From JAVBPR01 sp031549485 (GTDB taxonomy: Bacteria > Bacillota > Clostridia > Oscillospirales > Feifaniaceae), in NCBI GenBank assembly GCA_031549485.1, contig JAVBPR010000025.1:1-59162 (forward strand): a stretch of 59,162 nt of DNA, given 5' to 3'. The notes beneath the pieces are model-generated. The model searched no databases, had not been told where the DNA came from, and saw only the letters and a program-made list of their open reading frames with translations. The position numbers and the translations under genes were made by a program. Shown here in pieces: positions 1 through 8,699 of this stretch. Each line of letters opens with the position of its first letter. The stretch's first letter is position 1.

Positions 1-23
1 AGCAATCCGTTTACATATATTTA

Positions 24-140
<117 letters not shown>

Positions 141-146
141 CAATGA

Positions 147-177
147 AAAGCAAGCCTTAAATGGCTTGCTTTTTTCT
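147..177 (+). terminator. Rho-independent terminator of the rRNA operon
   Basis: An AAGCAAGCC / GGCTTGCTT stem with a short TTAAAT loop is followed by a run of T. It lies a few bases after the 5S 3' end, where an rRNA operon terminator is expected. Confidence 0.9.
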
Positions 178-198
178 TTTGCAAAAAAATTATAGGTT

Positions 199-230
199 TT
201 GTAAAGACAAAATAAATAATATGATATAAT
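199..230 (+). promoter_or_regulatory. Probable promoter for the small membrane protein gene
   Basis: A perfect TATAAT at 225-230 sits in very A+T-rich DNA, about 40 bp before the start codon. The -35 region is poor: TTGTAA at 199-204 is 20 bp away. Only the -10 element is convincing. Confidence 0.4.
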
Positions 231-271
231 ATAATAAAACAAAGTGAAAAAGGGAGGCGCGAAAAGAAACG

Positions 272-805
272 ATGAGTGCTGTTATCGGGCTTATAAATAT
301 CGCGATTATACTTTCGGTAATCATTGGCGTAGGGGCGTCGATTAATAAGATGAAACAACAAGTGAAAAAATCGCCGTATAACAATCCTTTTAAGCCGTCT
401 CAAAATTATCCTAATCCGAATAATACGCCGGGGGCAAAGCCGTTTGTTTCAAATAATTACGGCAATGCGCCTATCGGAGCTGAAGGCTCGGGTTACAAAA
501 CGTCAAACATGCCGCAGGGGAGCGGCCGCTCGTCATATAGCACGCAAACGGTCGGAGGGCGGCAGACAGGCTCGCCGGCTTATAAAACAGGTACGGACGG
601 CGCGCGTCGGTCAAGCTCAAGCGGATATACCGCGAGACCATCAGGCGCACGAGCCTATGGCGCGGGCATTAGTGGCACAAAAAACAAAAAATCGGGATAT
701 GAACTCGGCAGCGTAACAAGAGAAAGCGATTATGATCAATTCGGCAGAAGAATTTATAGCGAAAAGTCAGCGCAAAAAGGCGTTGACATGTTTGGCCGAA
801 GCTAA
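272..805 (+). CDS. Small membrane-anchored low-complexity protein
   Basis: A 177-residue protein of unknown function. An N-terminal hydrophobic segment (about residues 4-22) can act as an uncleaved membrane anchor. It is followed by a basic stretch, then a long Gly/Ser/Tyr/Pro/Arg-rich, probably disordered region (about 35-150). A short ordered-looking tail contains two FGR motifs (FGRR and the terminal FGRS). A good ribosome binding site (AGGGAGG near 250) supports the ATG at 272. The gene is monocistronic, between the rRNA terminator and its own terminator at 831-864. I recognise no family. The composition suggests a surface-facing or scaffolding tail rather than an enzyme. Confidence 0.75.
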   Translation: MSAVIGLINIAIILSVIIGVGASINKMKQQVKKSPYNNPFKPSQNYPNPNNTPGAKPFVSNNYGNAPIGAEGSGYKTSNMPQGSGRSSYSTQTVGGRQTGSPAYKTGTDGARRSSSSGYTARPSGARAYGAGISGTKNKKSGYELGSVTRESDYDQFGRRIYSEKSAQKGVDMFGRS

Positions 806-830
806 AAATCTGATAATTTTAATTTTTAAA

Positions 831-864
831 ACCGAGCGGCAATTGTTGCCGCTCGGGTTTTTGC
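831..864 (+). terminator. Rho-independent terminator
   Basis: CCGAGCGGC and GCCGCTCGG form a perfect stem around AATTGTT, followed by a T-rich tract. It lies 25 bp after the stop codon of the small membrane protein. Confidence 0.9.
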
Positions 865-1001
865 TAAAAACGCATAATTATCTATGTTTTTTGAATATTT
901 TTTTGCAATTTTATTGCTAAAATTTAGAAATTAGAATAAAATGTATAGTATATAGGCAAAAATGGGGGTTTTTGCATTTTGGTGCAGAGGAGCTTATTGA
1001 A

Positions 1002-2840
1002 TTGGCAAGTCATATCGACGAGAAAAAAGAACCGAAAACTAAAGCAAAATCGAGCTTAACACTAAAAATAATTTTGATTATCGCGGCGGCCGTGATAGTC
1101 CTTGCTGTCGCGGTCATTTTTGGCGGCGGTCTTGTTGCGGACGCATTTAACCCGAAAATTCTAAACGGCGTTTCGGTCGCGGGGATAAATCTTTCGGGAA
1201 AAACCAAAGCCGAGGCGGTCGAAATCCTTAAAGAAAATATTTCGGACATTTCCACCAAAACGATTAAAATCCAATATGGTGAGATTGTTTCCGAAAAATC
1301 TTTTTCGGAGCTTATGGCGGGATTTGATATCGATCAAACTGTAAACAACGCCTATTCACAGGGGCGCGGAGCAAATCTTTTTTCGCGGGTAAAGAGCGAG
1401 AAAGAGCTTGCCGAAAAGGGAGTTAACCTTGATTATGCGGCAAAGGAAAACGAGGCCGCTATCAAAACCTTTGTGGACGATTTTATCGCGCAAATCGATA
1501 CCGAATATATTGCGAGCGGTTATGAAAAAACCGCCGATTCGATAACTATAAACGCGGGAAAAGACGGAAAAACAACAAACCGCGCGGCGCTTCTTGCCGC
1601 GATTTCAAGCGGATTTTCTACCCTTGAAAGCGCGGTCATCGATGCCGAGGTTGACGTCGCCCCCGCGAATCTTGACCTTGACGCGATTGCAACCGAAGTT
1701 ATTACTCCGGCTGTTGACGCGGTCATTACATATGATTCAAAAGGGAATTACACCATTTCGGATGAAAAAGACGGTTTCGGCTTTGACCTTGAAACGGCAA
1801 AAGGGGAATTGCAGTCAGGAAACGGAAAATCAGCGACATATCCGCTTAAAGTTTTAAAACCCAAAAAGACAAAAAGCGGCATACAGGCATCGCTTTTCAC
1901 CCAAACACTGGCGACAAGAACGACCAGCTTGAATCCGGGCGAAGTGGACCGCACGCACAATGTACGCCTCGCCGCATCGCTTTTAAACGGCGCGGTTGTT
2001 TCATCGGGCGAGACGTTTTCGATAAATAAAAGAGTAGGCCCGCGAACCGCCGAACGCGGATTTCGAATGGCGAAAATTTACGCATCAGGCGAGATTGTTG
2101 ACGGCCTCGGTGGCGGGCTTTGCCAGGTTTCTTCGACGCTTTACAGCGCGGTTCTTCGCACCAATTTGCAGATTGTCGAACGCAAAAACCATATGTTCAC
2201 CGTCGGATATGTTCCGCTCGGCGAGGATGCCACCCTTTATTGGGGCAGCATAGATTTCAAATTTAAAAACACAATGGATATGCCGATAAGGATTTCCGCT
2301 TCCCAGTCGGGCAGCAGCTGCACAGTTTCGCTTATCGGCGCGTTTGACTCGAGCTTCCCGAAAGGAACAAAAATTAAAATATCCAATGTAACCACCGCGA
2401 CGGCGGAATATCAAACGGTAGAGCAGGTCGACACGACTCTCGCGCCGGGAACAAGAAAGGTTACGCAAAAAGGCTCGCCGGGTTATACGATTAAATCGTA
2501 TAAAATATATGTTGACGCAAACGGAAACGAAATCAAGAGAACCCTTATCGGGACTTCGGTTTACAAGCCGGCAAACAAAATTATTAAGGTTGGCAGCGCG
2601 ACCGCACCGGCCGACACCACACCGACCGATCCAGGCGGCACAACTAATCCGACCGATCCCGGCGGAACAACGAATCCGACTGACCCGGGCGGAACAGGCG
2701 GAAACACCGATCCCGGGGGGACAACGAACCCGACCGATCCCGGTGGAACAGGCGGAAACACCGATCCCGGCGGAACAACGAATCCGACCGATCCGGGCGG
2801 AACAGGCGGAAATACCGATCCCGAAAGAACGGGCGGATGA
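1002..2840 (+). CDS. VanW family cell-envelope protein with PG-binding-like and G5-like regions
   Basis: This 612-residue protein belongs to the VanW family, whose members are found in Gram-positive envelopes and some glycopeptide-resistance clusters; the biochemical role is unresolved. The start is taken as TTG at 1002 because GAGGAG at 986-991 is well spaced; an upstream in-frame TTG at 972 has no comparable site. One transmembrane segment lies at about residues 20-45. A region resembling the peptidoglycan-binding domain common in VanW proteins follows. The VanW core (about 306-440) includes the GGGLCQVSSTLY motif. A G5-like beta region lies at about 455-533. The last 70 residues are Gly/Thr/Asn/Pro/Asp repeats, a probable wall-spanning linker. 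Nothing indicates an actual vancomycin-resistance operon. Confidence 0.9.
   Translation: MASHIDEKKEPKTKAKSSLTLKIILIIAAAVIVLAVAVIFGGGLVADAFNPKILNGVSVAGINLSGKTKAEAVEILKENISDISTKTIKIQYGEIVSEKSFSELMAGFDIDQTVNNAYSQGRGANLFSRVKSEKELAEKGVNLDYAAKENEAAIKTFVDDFIAQIDTEYIASGYEKTADSITINAGKDGKTTNRAALLAAISSGFSTLESAVIDAEVDVAPANLDLDAIATEVITPAVDAVITYDSKGNYTISDEKDGFGFDLETAKGELQSGNGKSATYPLKVLKPKKTKSGIQASLFTQTLATRTTSLNPGEVDRTHNVRLAASLLNGAVVSSGETFSINKRVGPRTAERGFRMAKIYASGEIVDGLGGGLCQVSSTLYSAVLRTNLQIVERKNHMFTVGYVPLGEDATLYWGSIDFKFKNTMDMPIRISASQSGSSCTVSLIGAFDSSFPKGTKIKISNVTTATAEYQTVEQVDTTLAPGTRKVTQKGSPGYTIKSYKIYVDANGNEIKRTLIGTSVYKPANKIIKVGSATAPADTTPTDPGGTTNPTDPGGTTNPTDPGGTGGNTDPGGTTNPTDPGGTGGNTDPGGTTNPTDPGGTGGNTDPERTGG
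2625..2835 (+). repeat. Tandem coding repeat at the VanW C-terminus
   Basis: Units of roughly 27-33 bp encode alternating GGTTNPTDP and GGTGGNTDP blocks. The copies differ mostly at third positions, so the repeat is old enough to have drifted. Length variation between strains is likely. Confidence 0.85.
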
Positions 2841-2879
2841 ACTTCTAATCCTTAACAAAAAAAGAAAAGGGGAAATTCT

Positions 2880-4094
2880 ATGACAAGTTCTATGGCGAGA
2901 AAAAACGTTAAAGCAAACGCAAAACAACTGTTAAAAGGTAACTGGGGAAAATTCATACTCATTCTTATTATCACAGGGCTTATTGCCGGGCTTTGCACCT
3001 TGCCGATGATTATAACTATGATGATTTCGGGCGGGGCAATATTTGCCACAGGCAGCAATCTTGCGGGCGGGCTTTTCGCCGCGGTAATTATCGGAATTCT
3101 TGTTTCGCTGGCTACAGTTCTTTTGGTAATGGCGCCGCTCGGATTCGGCATCACAAAATTTGCCTTTGACCTTTCAAGGGGCGAAACCCGCAAAGTAAGC
3201 GATATTTTCTGCTATTTCGGAAACGGAAAACTTTTCGGAAGAAGCATTAAAGTTGAGCTCGGTATGTTCTGGAGAACCATCGTTTGCAGCTTGCCGATGG
3301 TAATCCCTGCAATGCTTATGTGGGCTTCTCTCGGCGCCGCGCTTATCGGCGGAATTGCCGGCGGCGATTCCGGATACGGCCTTGCCGCTTTCGGCGGAAT
3401 TAGCGCGATTTTGTTCGCACTTCTTTACATTGCCGGAGCTATTATTTCTATAATCCTTATGCTTCGCTATGTTATGGCGCAGTACATATCGGTCAGAAAT
3501 CCCGATTGGAACAACAAAGAAGTTTTCAAAAAATCGGTTTCGATTATGAAAGGCCGCAAAGGCGAATACTTCGTATTTATGCTTAGCTTTATCGGCTGGG
3601 GAATTCTTGCTATTCTCCCGGAATCGATTTTGACAAGTATCGGCATCGGCGCGACGTACCAAGGCCCGACAATGCTTACCTTTATCGGAAGCATGATTAC
3701 AGCCGTTGCTACGATGTTCCTTAGCATTTACATGCTTATGAGCGAAATTCTATTCTATAATTATCTCTATTCCGAAAAAGAGGAAGGCGGCGCTTCGGCT
3801 CCGTCCTTTGCTCCTGCCTATGAAGCTCCGGCATACGAAGCTCCGGCGGCACCTGCTCCCGAAGCTGCAGCGGCGGTAGAAGAAGCGAAAGCGGAAGTCG
3901 CGGAAACAGCCGAAGAGGTAAAAGCGCAGGCAGATGAAATTCCCGCTGCCGCAGAGGATAAAGCCGAAGAGGTACAGGAAGCGGCCGAGGAAAAAGCGGA
4001 AGAAATTAAAGAAGAGATAGATGACAAAGCGGAAGAAGCCGCAGACAAAATAGACGAAGTCGCGGATGACGCGGCGGAAGAAACAAAAGAATAA
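2880..4094 (+). CDS. DUF975-type integral membrane protein with Ala/Glu-rich tail
   Basis: The 404-residue product starts with the pattern typical of DUF975 proteins: a short basic amphipathic segment with LLKGNWGKF, then multiple hydrophobic helices (about five or six up to residue 300). The family is of unknown function and common in Clostridia. From about residue 304 the protein changes into a 100-residue tail rich in Ala, Glu, Lys and Asp with heptad-like AEEVKAQADE patterns, probably a cytoplasmic helical or coiled region. The ATG at 2880 is preceded by AAAAGGGGA. It lies 40 bp after the VanW gene with no terminator between, so the two are probably co-transcribed. Confidence 0.85.
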   Translation: MTSSMARKNVKANAKQLLKGNWGKFILILIITGLIAGLCTLPMIITMMISGGAIFATGSNLAGGLFAAVIIGILVSLATVLLVMAPLGFGITKFAFDLSRGETRKVSDIFCYFGNGKLFGRSIKVELGMFWRTIVCSLPMVIPAMLMWASLGAALIGGIAGGDSGYGLAAFGGISAILFALLYIAGAIISIILMLRYVMAQYISVRNPDWNNKEVFKKSVSIMKGRKGEYFVFMLSFIGWGILAILPESILTSIGIGATYQGPTMLTFIGSMITAVATMFLSIYMLMSEILFYNYLYSEKEEGGASAPSFAPAYEAPAYEAPAAPAPEAAAAVEEAKAEVAETAEEVKAQADEIPAAAEDKAEEVQEAAEEKAEEIKEEIDDKAEEAADKIDEVADDAAEETKE

Positions 4095-4101
4095 GAACCT
4101 T

Positions 4102-4130
4102 ACATTGCCGCACAACTTGTGCGGCAATGT
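4102..4130. terminator. Perfect 13-bp hairpin between DUF975 gene and metG
   Basis: ACATTGCCGCACA and TGTGCGGCAATGT pair perfectly around ACT. No U-run follows; the sequence goes straight into the metG ribosome binding site. It may be a weak terminator, a processing or stabilising hairpin, or an attenuator of metG. Confidence 0.55.
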
Positions 4131-4147
4131 TATAAAAGGAGAGAAAC

Positions 4148-6043
4148 ATGAAAGAGAAATTTTATATCACAACGCCGATTTACTATCCGTCCGATAATCT
4201 TCATATCGGACACACTTACTGCACCGTTGCGGCAGACACAATGGCGCGGTATAAGCGAATGTGCGGCTTTGATGTCATGTTTCTCACCGGAACCGACGAG
4301 CACGGGCAGAAAATCGAGAGAAAAGCTGCCGAAGCGGGCGTTACTCCGAAAGAATATGTCGATAAAATCGTCGCGGGGATAAAAGTTCTTTGGAAGCGGA
4401 TGGATATAACAAACGACAAATTCATCCGCACCACCGACGATTATCATGAAAAAGCGGTCGCCGAAATATTCGAGAAATTATATAACAAAGGCGACATTTA
4501 TAAAAGCGAATACGAGGGGCTCTATTGCGCCCCTTGTGAAGCTTTTTGGACCGAGCGGCAGCTTGCGGACGGCAAATGCCCCGATTGCGGAAGGCCGGTT
4601 GAAAAGACAAAAGAGGAGAGCTATTTCTTCCGCCTTTCTAAATATCAGGACAGGCTTGAAAAGCTGCTTGTCGAAAACCCCGAATTTTTACAGCCGCAAA
4701 GCAGGGTAAATGAAATGCTGAGCAATTTCATCCGCCCGGGGCTTGAGGATCTCTGTGTTTCGCGAACATCGATGAAATGGGGCGTTCCGGTAAAATTCGA
4801 TAACAAGCATGTGATTTATGTTTGGATAGACGCGCTTTCAAACTATATCACCGCGCTCGGCTACGGCGGGGAGGACGACTCGCTTTATCAAAAATACTGG
4901 CCGGCCGATGTTCATCTTGTCGGCAAGGAGATTGTTCGTTTTCACGCGATAATCTGGCCCGCTTTATTGATGGCGCTTGACCTGCCGCTTCCGAAAAAGG
5001 TTTTCGGACACGGCTGGCTGCTTCTCGGCGGCGATAAAATGAGCAAATCCAAGGGAAATGTCGTCGATCCGATGATTCTTTGCGACCGCTACGGCGTTGA
5101 CGCCGTGCGCTATTTTCTGATGCGCGAGGTTCCGTTCGGCGCGGACGGAATTTACAGCAGTGAAAACCTTATAAATCGCATAAACAACGACCTTGCAAAC
5201 GACCTTGGAAACCTCGTGTCGAGAACGGCGCAGATGTGCGAAAAATATTTCGGAGGCGAAATATCGGGCACGCCAAGCGGCGAGCTTGGAAGCCTTGCCG
5301 CCGAGATTTCGAAAAATTACACCAAAAATATGGACGAGATGCTGTTTTCAAACGCGCTTACCGAGGTTTGGCGGCTGATTTCAAGGGGCAACAAATATAT
5401 AGATGAAACGATGCCGTGGGTTCTTGCGAAGAACGAGCAGGACAAGGGCAAACTTGCTGATGTGCTTTACAATCTTTGCGAAATACTCCGGCTTGTCGCG
5501 ATTTTCATCGCGCCGGTTATGCCCGATTCTTCAAAAGAAATTTTTGCCCAGCTTGGCGTTTTGGCCGATATTTGCGAAACTTTCGGCGAGTGCAAGGCGT
5601 TTACGGTTAAGAAAACAGGGAATATGTTTCCGCGCCTTGACCTTGAAAAAGAGCTTTCAGAGCTCGACTCTTTCGGCAAGACCGAAGAAAAGGCCGAGGA
5701 AAAAGAAGAAAAATCAAATATTATTACTATTGACGAGTTTTTCAAAACCGAACTTATGGTCGGCAAAATCCTCTCCTGCGAGCCGGTTGAAAAAAGCGAT
5801 AAACTGCTAAAACTCTCGGTTGACCTCGGCGACGAAAAGCGGCAGGTCGTTTCGGGAATTGCGCAGTGGTACAGCGCCGAAACGCTTGTCGGGAAAAACA
5901 TCATACTTGTCGCGAACCTTGCGCCGGCTAAACTTCGCGGAGTTATAAGCGAGGGAATGATTCTCGCCGCCGATAATACGGACGGAAGCTGCAAGGTTAT
6001 ATTTGCCGACGAATCGCTCGCACCCGGCAGCAAGGTGAGATGA
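4148..6043 (+). CDS. metG: Methionyl-tRNA synthetase
   Basis: Methionyl-tRNA synthetase, 631 residues, charges tRNA-Met in the cytoplasm. The class I HIGH signature is present as HIGHT near residue 21, and the KMSKS loop as KMSKSKGN near 298. A zinc-knuckle-like CAPC...CPDC insertion lies at about 127-150. The C-terminal 100 residues form the EMAPII/Trbp111-like tRNA-binding domain (from about 528), as in dimeric bacterial MetRS. An AAAAGGAG ribosome binding site precedes the ATG. The stop codon TGA is the first three bases of a heptameric repeat tract (element A). The tatD gene follows after a repeat-filled gap, a common bacterial gene order. Confidence 0.98.
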   Translation: MKEKFYITTPIYYPSDNLHIGHTYCTVAADTMARYKRMCGFDVMFLTGTDEHGQKIERKAAEAGVTPKEYVDKIVAGIKVLWKRMDITNDKFIRTTDDYHEKAVAEIFEKLYNKGDIYKSEYEGLYCAPCEAFWTERQLADGKCPDCGRPVEKTKEESYFFRLSKYQDRLEKLLVENPEFLQPQSRVNEMLSNFIRPGLEDLCVSRTSMKWGVPVKFDNKHVIYVWIDALSNYITALGYGGEDDSLYQKYWPADVHLVGKEIVRFHAIIWPALLMALDLPLPKKVFGHGWLLLGGDKMSKSKGNVVDPMILCDRYGVDAVRYFLMREVPFGADGIYSSENLINRINNDLANDLGNLVSRTAQMCEKYFGGEISGTPSGELGSLAAEISKNYTKNMDEMLFSNALTEVWRLISRGNKYIDETMPWVLAKNEQDKGKLADVLYNLCEILRLVAIFIAPVMPDSSKEIFAQLGVLADICETFGECKAFTVKKTGNMFPRLDLEKELSELDSFGKTEEKAEEKEEKSNIITIDEFFKTELMVGKILSCEPVEKSDKLLKLSVDLGDEKRQVVSGIAQWYSAETLVGKNIILVANLAPAKLRGVISEGMILAADNTDGSCKVIFADESLAPGSKVR

Positions 6044-6128
6044 CAATTGACAATTGTGGAATGCCGCGAACGCGCGGCAGTTGATTCGTTAATAGTTAAC
6101 AATTGAGGAAGTCGGCTTTCGCCGACTT
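6041..6128 (+). repeat. Element A (two units): heptamer tract plus hairpin
   Basis: CAATTGA-type heptamers begin inside the metG stop codon. The first hairpin is TGCCGCG/CGCGGCA at 6062-6079. A second tract with AGTTAAC-type bases ends in AGTCGGC/GCCGACT at 6110-6127. The two stems have different sequences but the same architecture. Confidence 0.8.
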
Positions 6129-6181
6129 TGGTTAAAAGGCGCGGGACATGGGCAAAGGCTGACAGCAGTATTTTCCGCCGA

Positions 6182-6209
6182 CCAGGCGAGCACAGCTCGC
6201 CAATTCCGC
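6182..6209 (+). repeat. Partial element D (third hairpin and 3' outer arm)
   Basis: GGCGAGC and GCTCGCC form the third hairpin of the cloverleaf element, followed by the ATTCCGC outer arm. The 5' part is not recognisable, so this is a truncated copy. Confidence 0.6.
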
Positions 6210-6248
6210 AAAAGAAGCGAGAGGCGTATAGCAAGCAAGCGTAACGGT

Positions 6249-6326
6249 CGCGGAACAGGGCAAACATGCTTTGCCCGCGGGCGGAAAAGGTCCGCCCGAA
6301 GCGCCGCAAAAGCGGCGGGTTCCGCG
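6249..6326 (-). repeat. Element D, complete cloverleaf copy
   Basis: CGCGGAAC at 6249 pairs with GTTCCGCG ending at 6326. Inside are three hairpins with stems GGGCAAA/TTTGCCC, GGGCGGA/TCCGCCC and CGCCGC/GCGGCG. Hairpin order shows it is inverted relative to the copy at 27313. Confidence 0.85.
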
Positions 6327-6357
6327 GAAGAGCATAAAGGCGGATGGCAAACAGTAG

Positions 6358-6379
6358 GGGGCGATGCCCACATCGCCCC
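6358..6379. repeat. Element F hairpin
   Basis: GGGGCGATG and CATCGCCCC pair perfectly around CCCA. A related hairpin with a different loop and one mismatch occurs at 14428-14449. Confidence 0.6.
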
Positions 6380-6423
6380 GCAGCCATTAATCTTTGGTAA
6401 GCCAAAATGCTTGTTTTTTTATA

Positions 6424-6607
6424 AGAAGCGCCGCGCATATTATTTTCAGCGCGAATATTTAAGGAAGCGCCGTAGGCGGAATAAAAAGGCGGAATAAAAA
6501 GGCACATTGTTTTTGGGCTTGCCCGATAAAACTTGCATTATAAGAAGCGCCGCGCCAATTATTTTTGGCATGAATATTTGAGGAAACGCCGTAGGCGGAA
6601 CAAAAAG
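6424..6607 (+). repeat. Element C, two copies upstream of tatD
   Basis: Two copies of about 65 bp (6424-6487 and 6541-6607) each end in the triloop hairpin CGCC-GTA-GGCG followed by a purine-rich GGAAYAAAAA tail. The second copy ends 11 bp before the tatD start, so the tatD leader lies in repeat DNA. Confidence 0.8.
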
Positions 6608-6617
6608 GTGGAATAAA

Positions 6618-7370
6618 ATGACGGATACACATGCGCATTATACAGATGACAGATATGAAAACGACCTTCCGCTCGTGCTTTCGGCGTGCGGGTCGTCGGG
6701 CGTTTCAAAAATTGTGACGGTCGGCACCGATGTTGCGGATACCGAAGCGGCGCGAAAGCTCGCCGAAAAATACAATTATATGTATTTTTTGGCGGGGGTG
6801 CATCCGCTTAATTGCGGCCCTTTTAACGCTTCCGCCATATCGCGGCTCGCGGAGCTGGCAAAAAGCGAAAAGTGCGTCGGCATCGGCGAAATCGGGCTTG
6901 ACTACCACTACGAAAAAGAATCGGAAAAAGAACAAAAAGAATGGTTTCACGCCCAGCTGGAACTTGCACAGAGCCTTAAAATGCCTGTTGCGATACACGA
7001 CAGGGAAGCGCACAAGGATATTTCGGATATTCTTTCGCAGTATGACGTCCGCGGCGTTATGCACTGCTTTTCCGGCTCTGCCGAGATGGCAAAAGACTAC
7101 GTGGCGCGCGGATTTTACATCTCTTTCGGCGGGGTTGTGACCTTTGCAAATGCGAAGAAAGCGCTCGAAGCCGCGGCGGCTGTCCCGGCCGACCGGATTT
7201 TGCTTGAAACCGACTGCCCGTATCTCGCGCCGGTGCCGCACAGAGGCGAGCGCAATGATTCCTCGCTTATGCGCTATACCCTTGCAAAACTCGCCGAAAT
7301 AAAAGAAATCGATTATGACGAGCTCGACAAAATTACCGACGAAAATGCGGCGCGGCTGTTTGGATTTTAA
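6618..7370 (+). CDS. tatD: TatD family metal-dependent DNase/hydrolase
   Basis: A 250-residue TatD-type amidohydrolase-fold enzyme; the family includes Mg-dependent 3'-5' exonucleases acting on DNA and RNA. Visible metal-site motifs are DTHAH at residues 3-7, GEIGLDYHY near 91, AIHDREA near 126, MHCFSG near 149 and LLETDCPYLAP near 197, all in the usual order and spacing. Length is normal. The ATG has an AGGTGG site upstream, which is the tail of a dispersed element C copy. Placement downstream of metG is typical. The exact substrate cannot be read from the sequence. Confidence 0.95.
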   Translation: MTDTHAHYTDDRYENDLPLVLSACGSSGVSKIVTVGTDVADTEAARKLAEKYNYMYFLAGVHPLNCGPFNASAISRLAELAKSEKCVGIGEIGLDYHYEKESEKEQKEWFHAQLELAQSLKMPVAIHDREAHKDISDILSQYDVRGVMHCFSGSAEMAKDYVARGFYISFGGVVTFANAKKALEAAAAVPADRILLETDCPYLAPVPHRGERNDSSLMRYTLAKLAEIKEIDYDELDKITDENAARLFGF

Positions 7371-7380
7371 GCCGGCGGGC

Positions 7381-7443
7381 TGACAATTAACAATTTACAA
7401 TGGACAATTGTTAATTGAGAAAAAATCGTTTCGCGATTTTATT
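7381..7443 (+). repeat. Element A variant
   Basis: A degenerate heptamer tract of the ACAATTG type is followed by the hairpin AAATCG/CGATTT around TTTCG. The stem is unusually A+T-rich for this family. The rest of the 7371-7597 gap has no other recognisable gene or element. Confidence 0.55.
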
Positions 7444-7597
7444 TATTTGAAACAAGAGAAAACGCGCTTGGGGCGTGCCGAGAGCCGAACATGTAGTTTA
7501 GTGTAAGCTCCTTGCGTAAATTTATTTTTAGCTATATCGTTTTGCGGCGTGAAAATGCCGAAAAATATGGGATTCCTTCGAAAGGACTGTAAAGAAA

Positions 7598-8698
7598 ATG
7601 ACCGTTTTTGTTACCGATGTCAAATATCGTATGGCGGTTGCGGTGCTTCGCGAGCTTGTTTCTTGCGGACATCGCGTTATTGCCGTGCATCGGGACGACA
7701 AAAGCGAACCGATAGGATTTTCGCTTATCGCGAAATTTGACAAGCTAATTTTAAGCGACCAAAATTATAAAGACGAACTTCTTCTGCATCTTTCGAACTA
7801 CGAAAACCCGGTTTTGTTCCCTGTCGGCGGCGCGACAATCGACCTTGTGGCGGAAAATACAGACGAATTTTTAAAGGTTTGCACCCCGATAGCGGCGACA
7901 AAAGAATGCCTTGAAAAACTGAACGACAAGCGGCAGGCGCGCGCGCTTGCCAAAGAGCAGGGAATTTCGGTTCCCGCCGAAAACGGAGACGGCAAGGGGA
8001 TTGCTTTCCCGAAAGTTATAAAATATTGCTGCGGCGAAAAACTTTCGCTTTCTGCGGCCGAGCGGTACTATATCGCGAAGGATAAAGCCGATTTTGAGGT
8101 TCATTATCCGAAAATGCGGGCAAAGGGCGAGGTTTTCGTCCAGGAATATGTTGAGGGAGAGGGCGTCGGCGTCGGCATTGCGATGGGCAAAGGCGGCGAG
8201 CTGCTCAGCTTTATCTGCCACCGCAGGATAAGAGAATTCCCCGTTTCGGGAGGTCCGTCCGCCGCCTGCGAAACTTTTTATGATAAAAACCTTCTAAAAA
8301 TGGCATACCGCCTGCTTAAAGCTGCGGGATTTTGCGGCGCGGGCATGGTGGAATTCAAGCAAAAGAAGGACGGCAGCTATGTTTTTCTTGAAGTCAACCC
8401 AAGGATTTGGGGAAGCTATCCGCTTGCCCGGATTGCCGACCTGAGCTTCGCAGACAGGCTGGTCTGCGGCGGACCGGAGGCGGATATCGAGAAACCGGAA
8501 TATAAAATTCCGTGCAAAATGCGATATGGTATGAGCGACCTTGCGGCGACATTCGGGTATCTCAAAAAAGGAAAGATAAAAAAGGCGGCTGCCGGAATCG
8601 CGGATATCTTTAAATTTATTCCGGACGGGCTATATAAAAAAGGAGAAAAACAGCTTAAATACGCATATTTTCGCGCCTTGAAAGGAAAGAAAAAATAA
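7598..8698 (+). CDS. ATP-grasp domain protein (carboxylate-amine ligase-like)
   Basis: The 366-residue product has the layout of an ATP-grasp ligase: an N-terminal pre-ATP-grasp Rossmann-like domain (about 1-110), then the ATP-binding fold with VFVQEYVEGEGVGVG (near residue 180) and the metal-site region VFLEVNPRIWGSYP (near 265). Such enzymes join a carboxylate to an amine or thiol through an acyl phosphate. The nearest recognisable types are PylC- and carbamoyl-phosphate-synthase-like. Substrates are unknown. The ATG has GAAAGGACT about 10 bp upstream. The PHP gene begins 1 bp after the stop, so they are one transcription unit, followed by a deacetylase and an HD phosphohydrolase. Confidence 0.85.
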   Translation: MTVFVTDVKYRMAVAVLRELVSCGHRVIAVHRDDKSEPIGFSLIAKFDKLILSDQNYKDELLLHLSNYENPVLFPVGGATIDLVAENTDEFLKVCTPIAATKECLEKLNDKRQARALAKEQGISVPAENGDGKGIAFPKVIKYCCGEKLSLSAAERYYIAKDKADFEVHYPKMRAKGEVFVQEYVEGEGVGVGIAMGKGGELLSFICHRRIREFPVSGGPSAACETFYDKNLLKMAYRLLKAAGFCGAGMVEFKQKKDGSYVFLEVNPRIWGSYPLARIADLSFADRLVCGGPEADIEKPEYKIPCKMRYGMSDLAATFGYLKKGKIKKAAAGIADIFKFIPDGLYKKGEKQLKYAYFRALKGKKK

Positions 8699-8699
8699 T

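Noticed and set aside
972..1001. TTG at 972 as start of the VanW gene
   Set aside because: No ribosome binding site at suitable spacing; TTG 1002 has GAGGAG. The choice remains tentative.
5467..6507. 346-codon minus-strand open frame
   Set aside because: It is antisense to metG and then runs through repeats. It has no family likeness and no ribosome binding site.
6041..6617. Insertion sequence remnant
   Set aside because: No transposase-like coding or terminal inverted repeats with target duplications could be seen; the region is accounted for by modules A, D, F and C.
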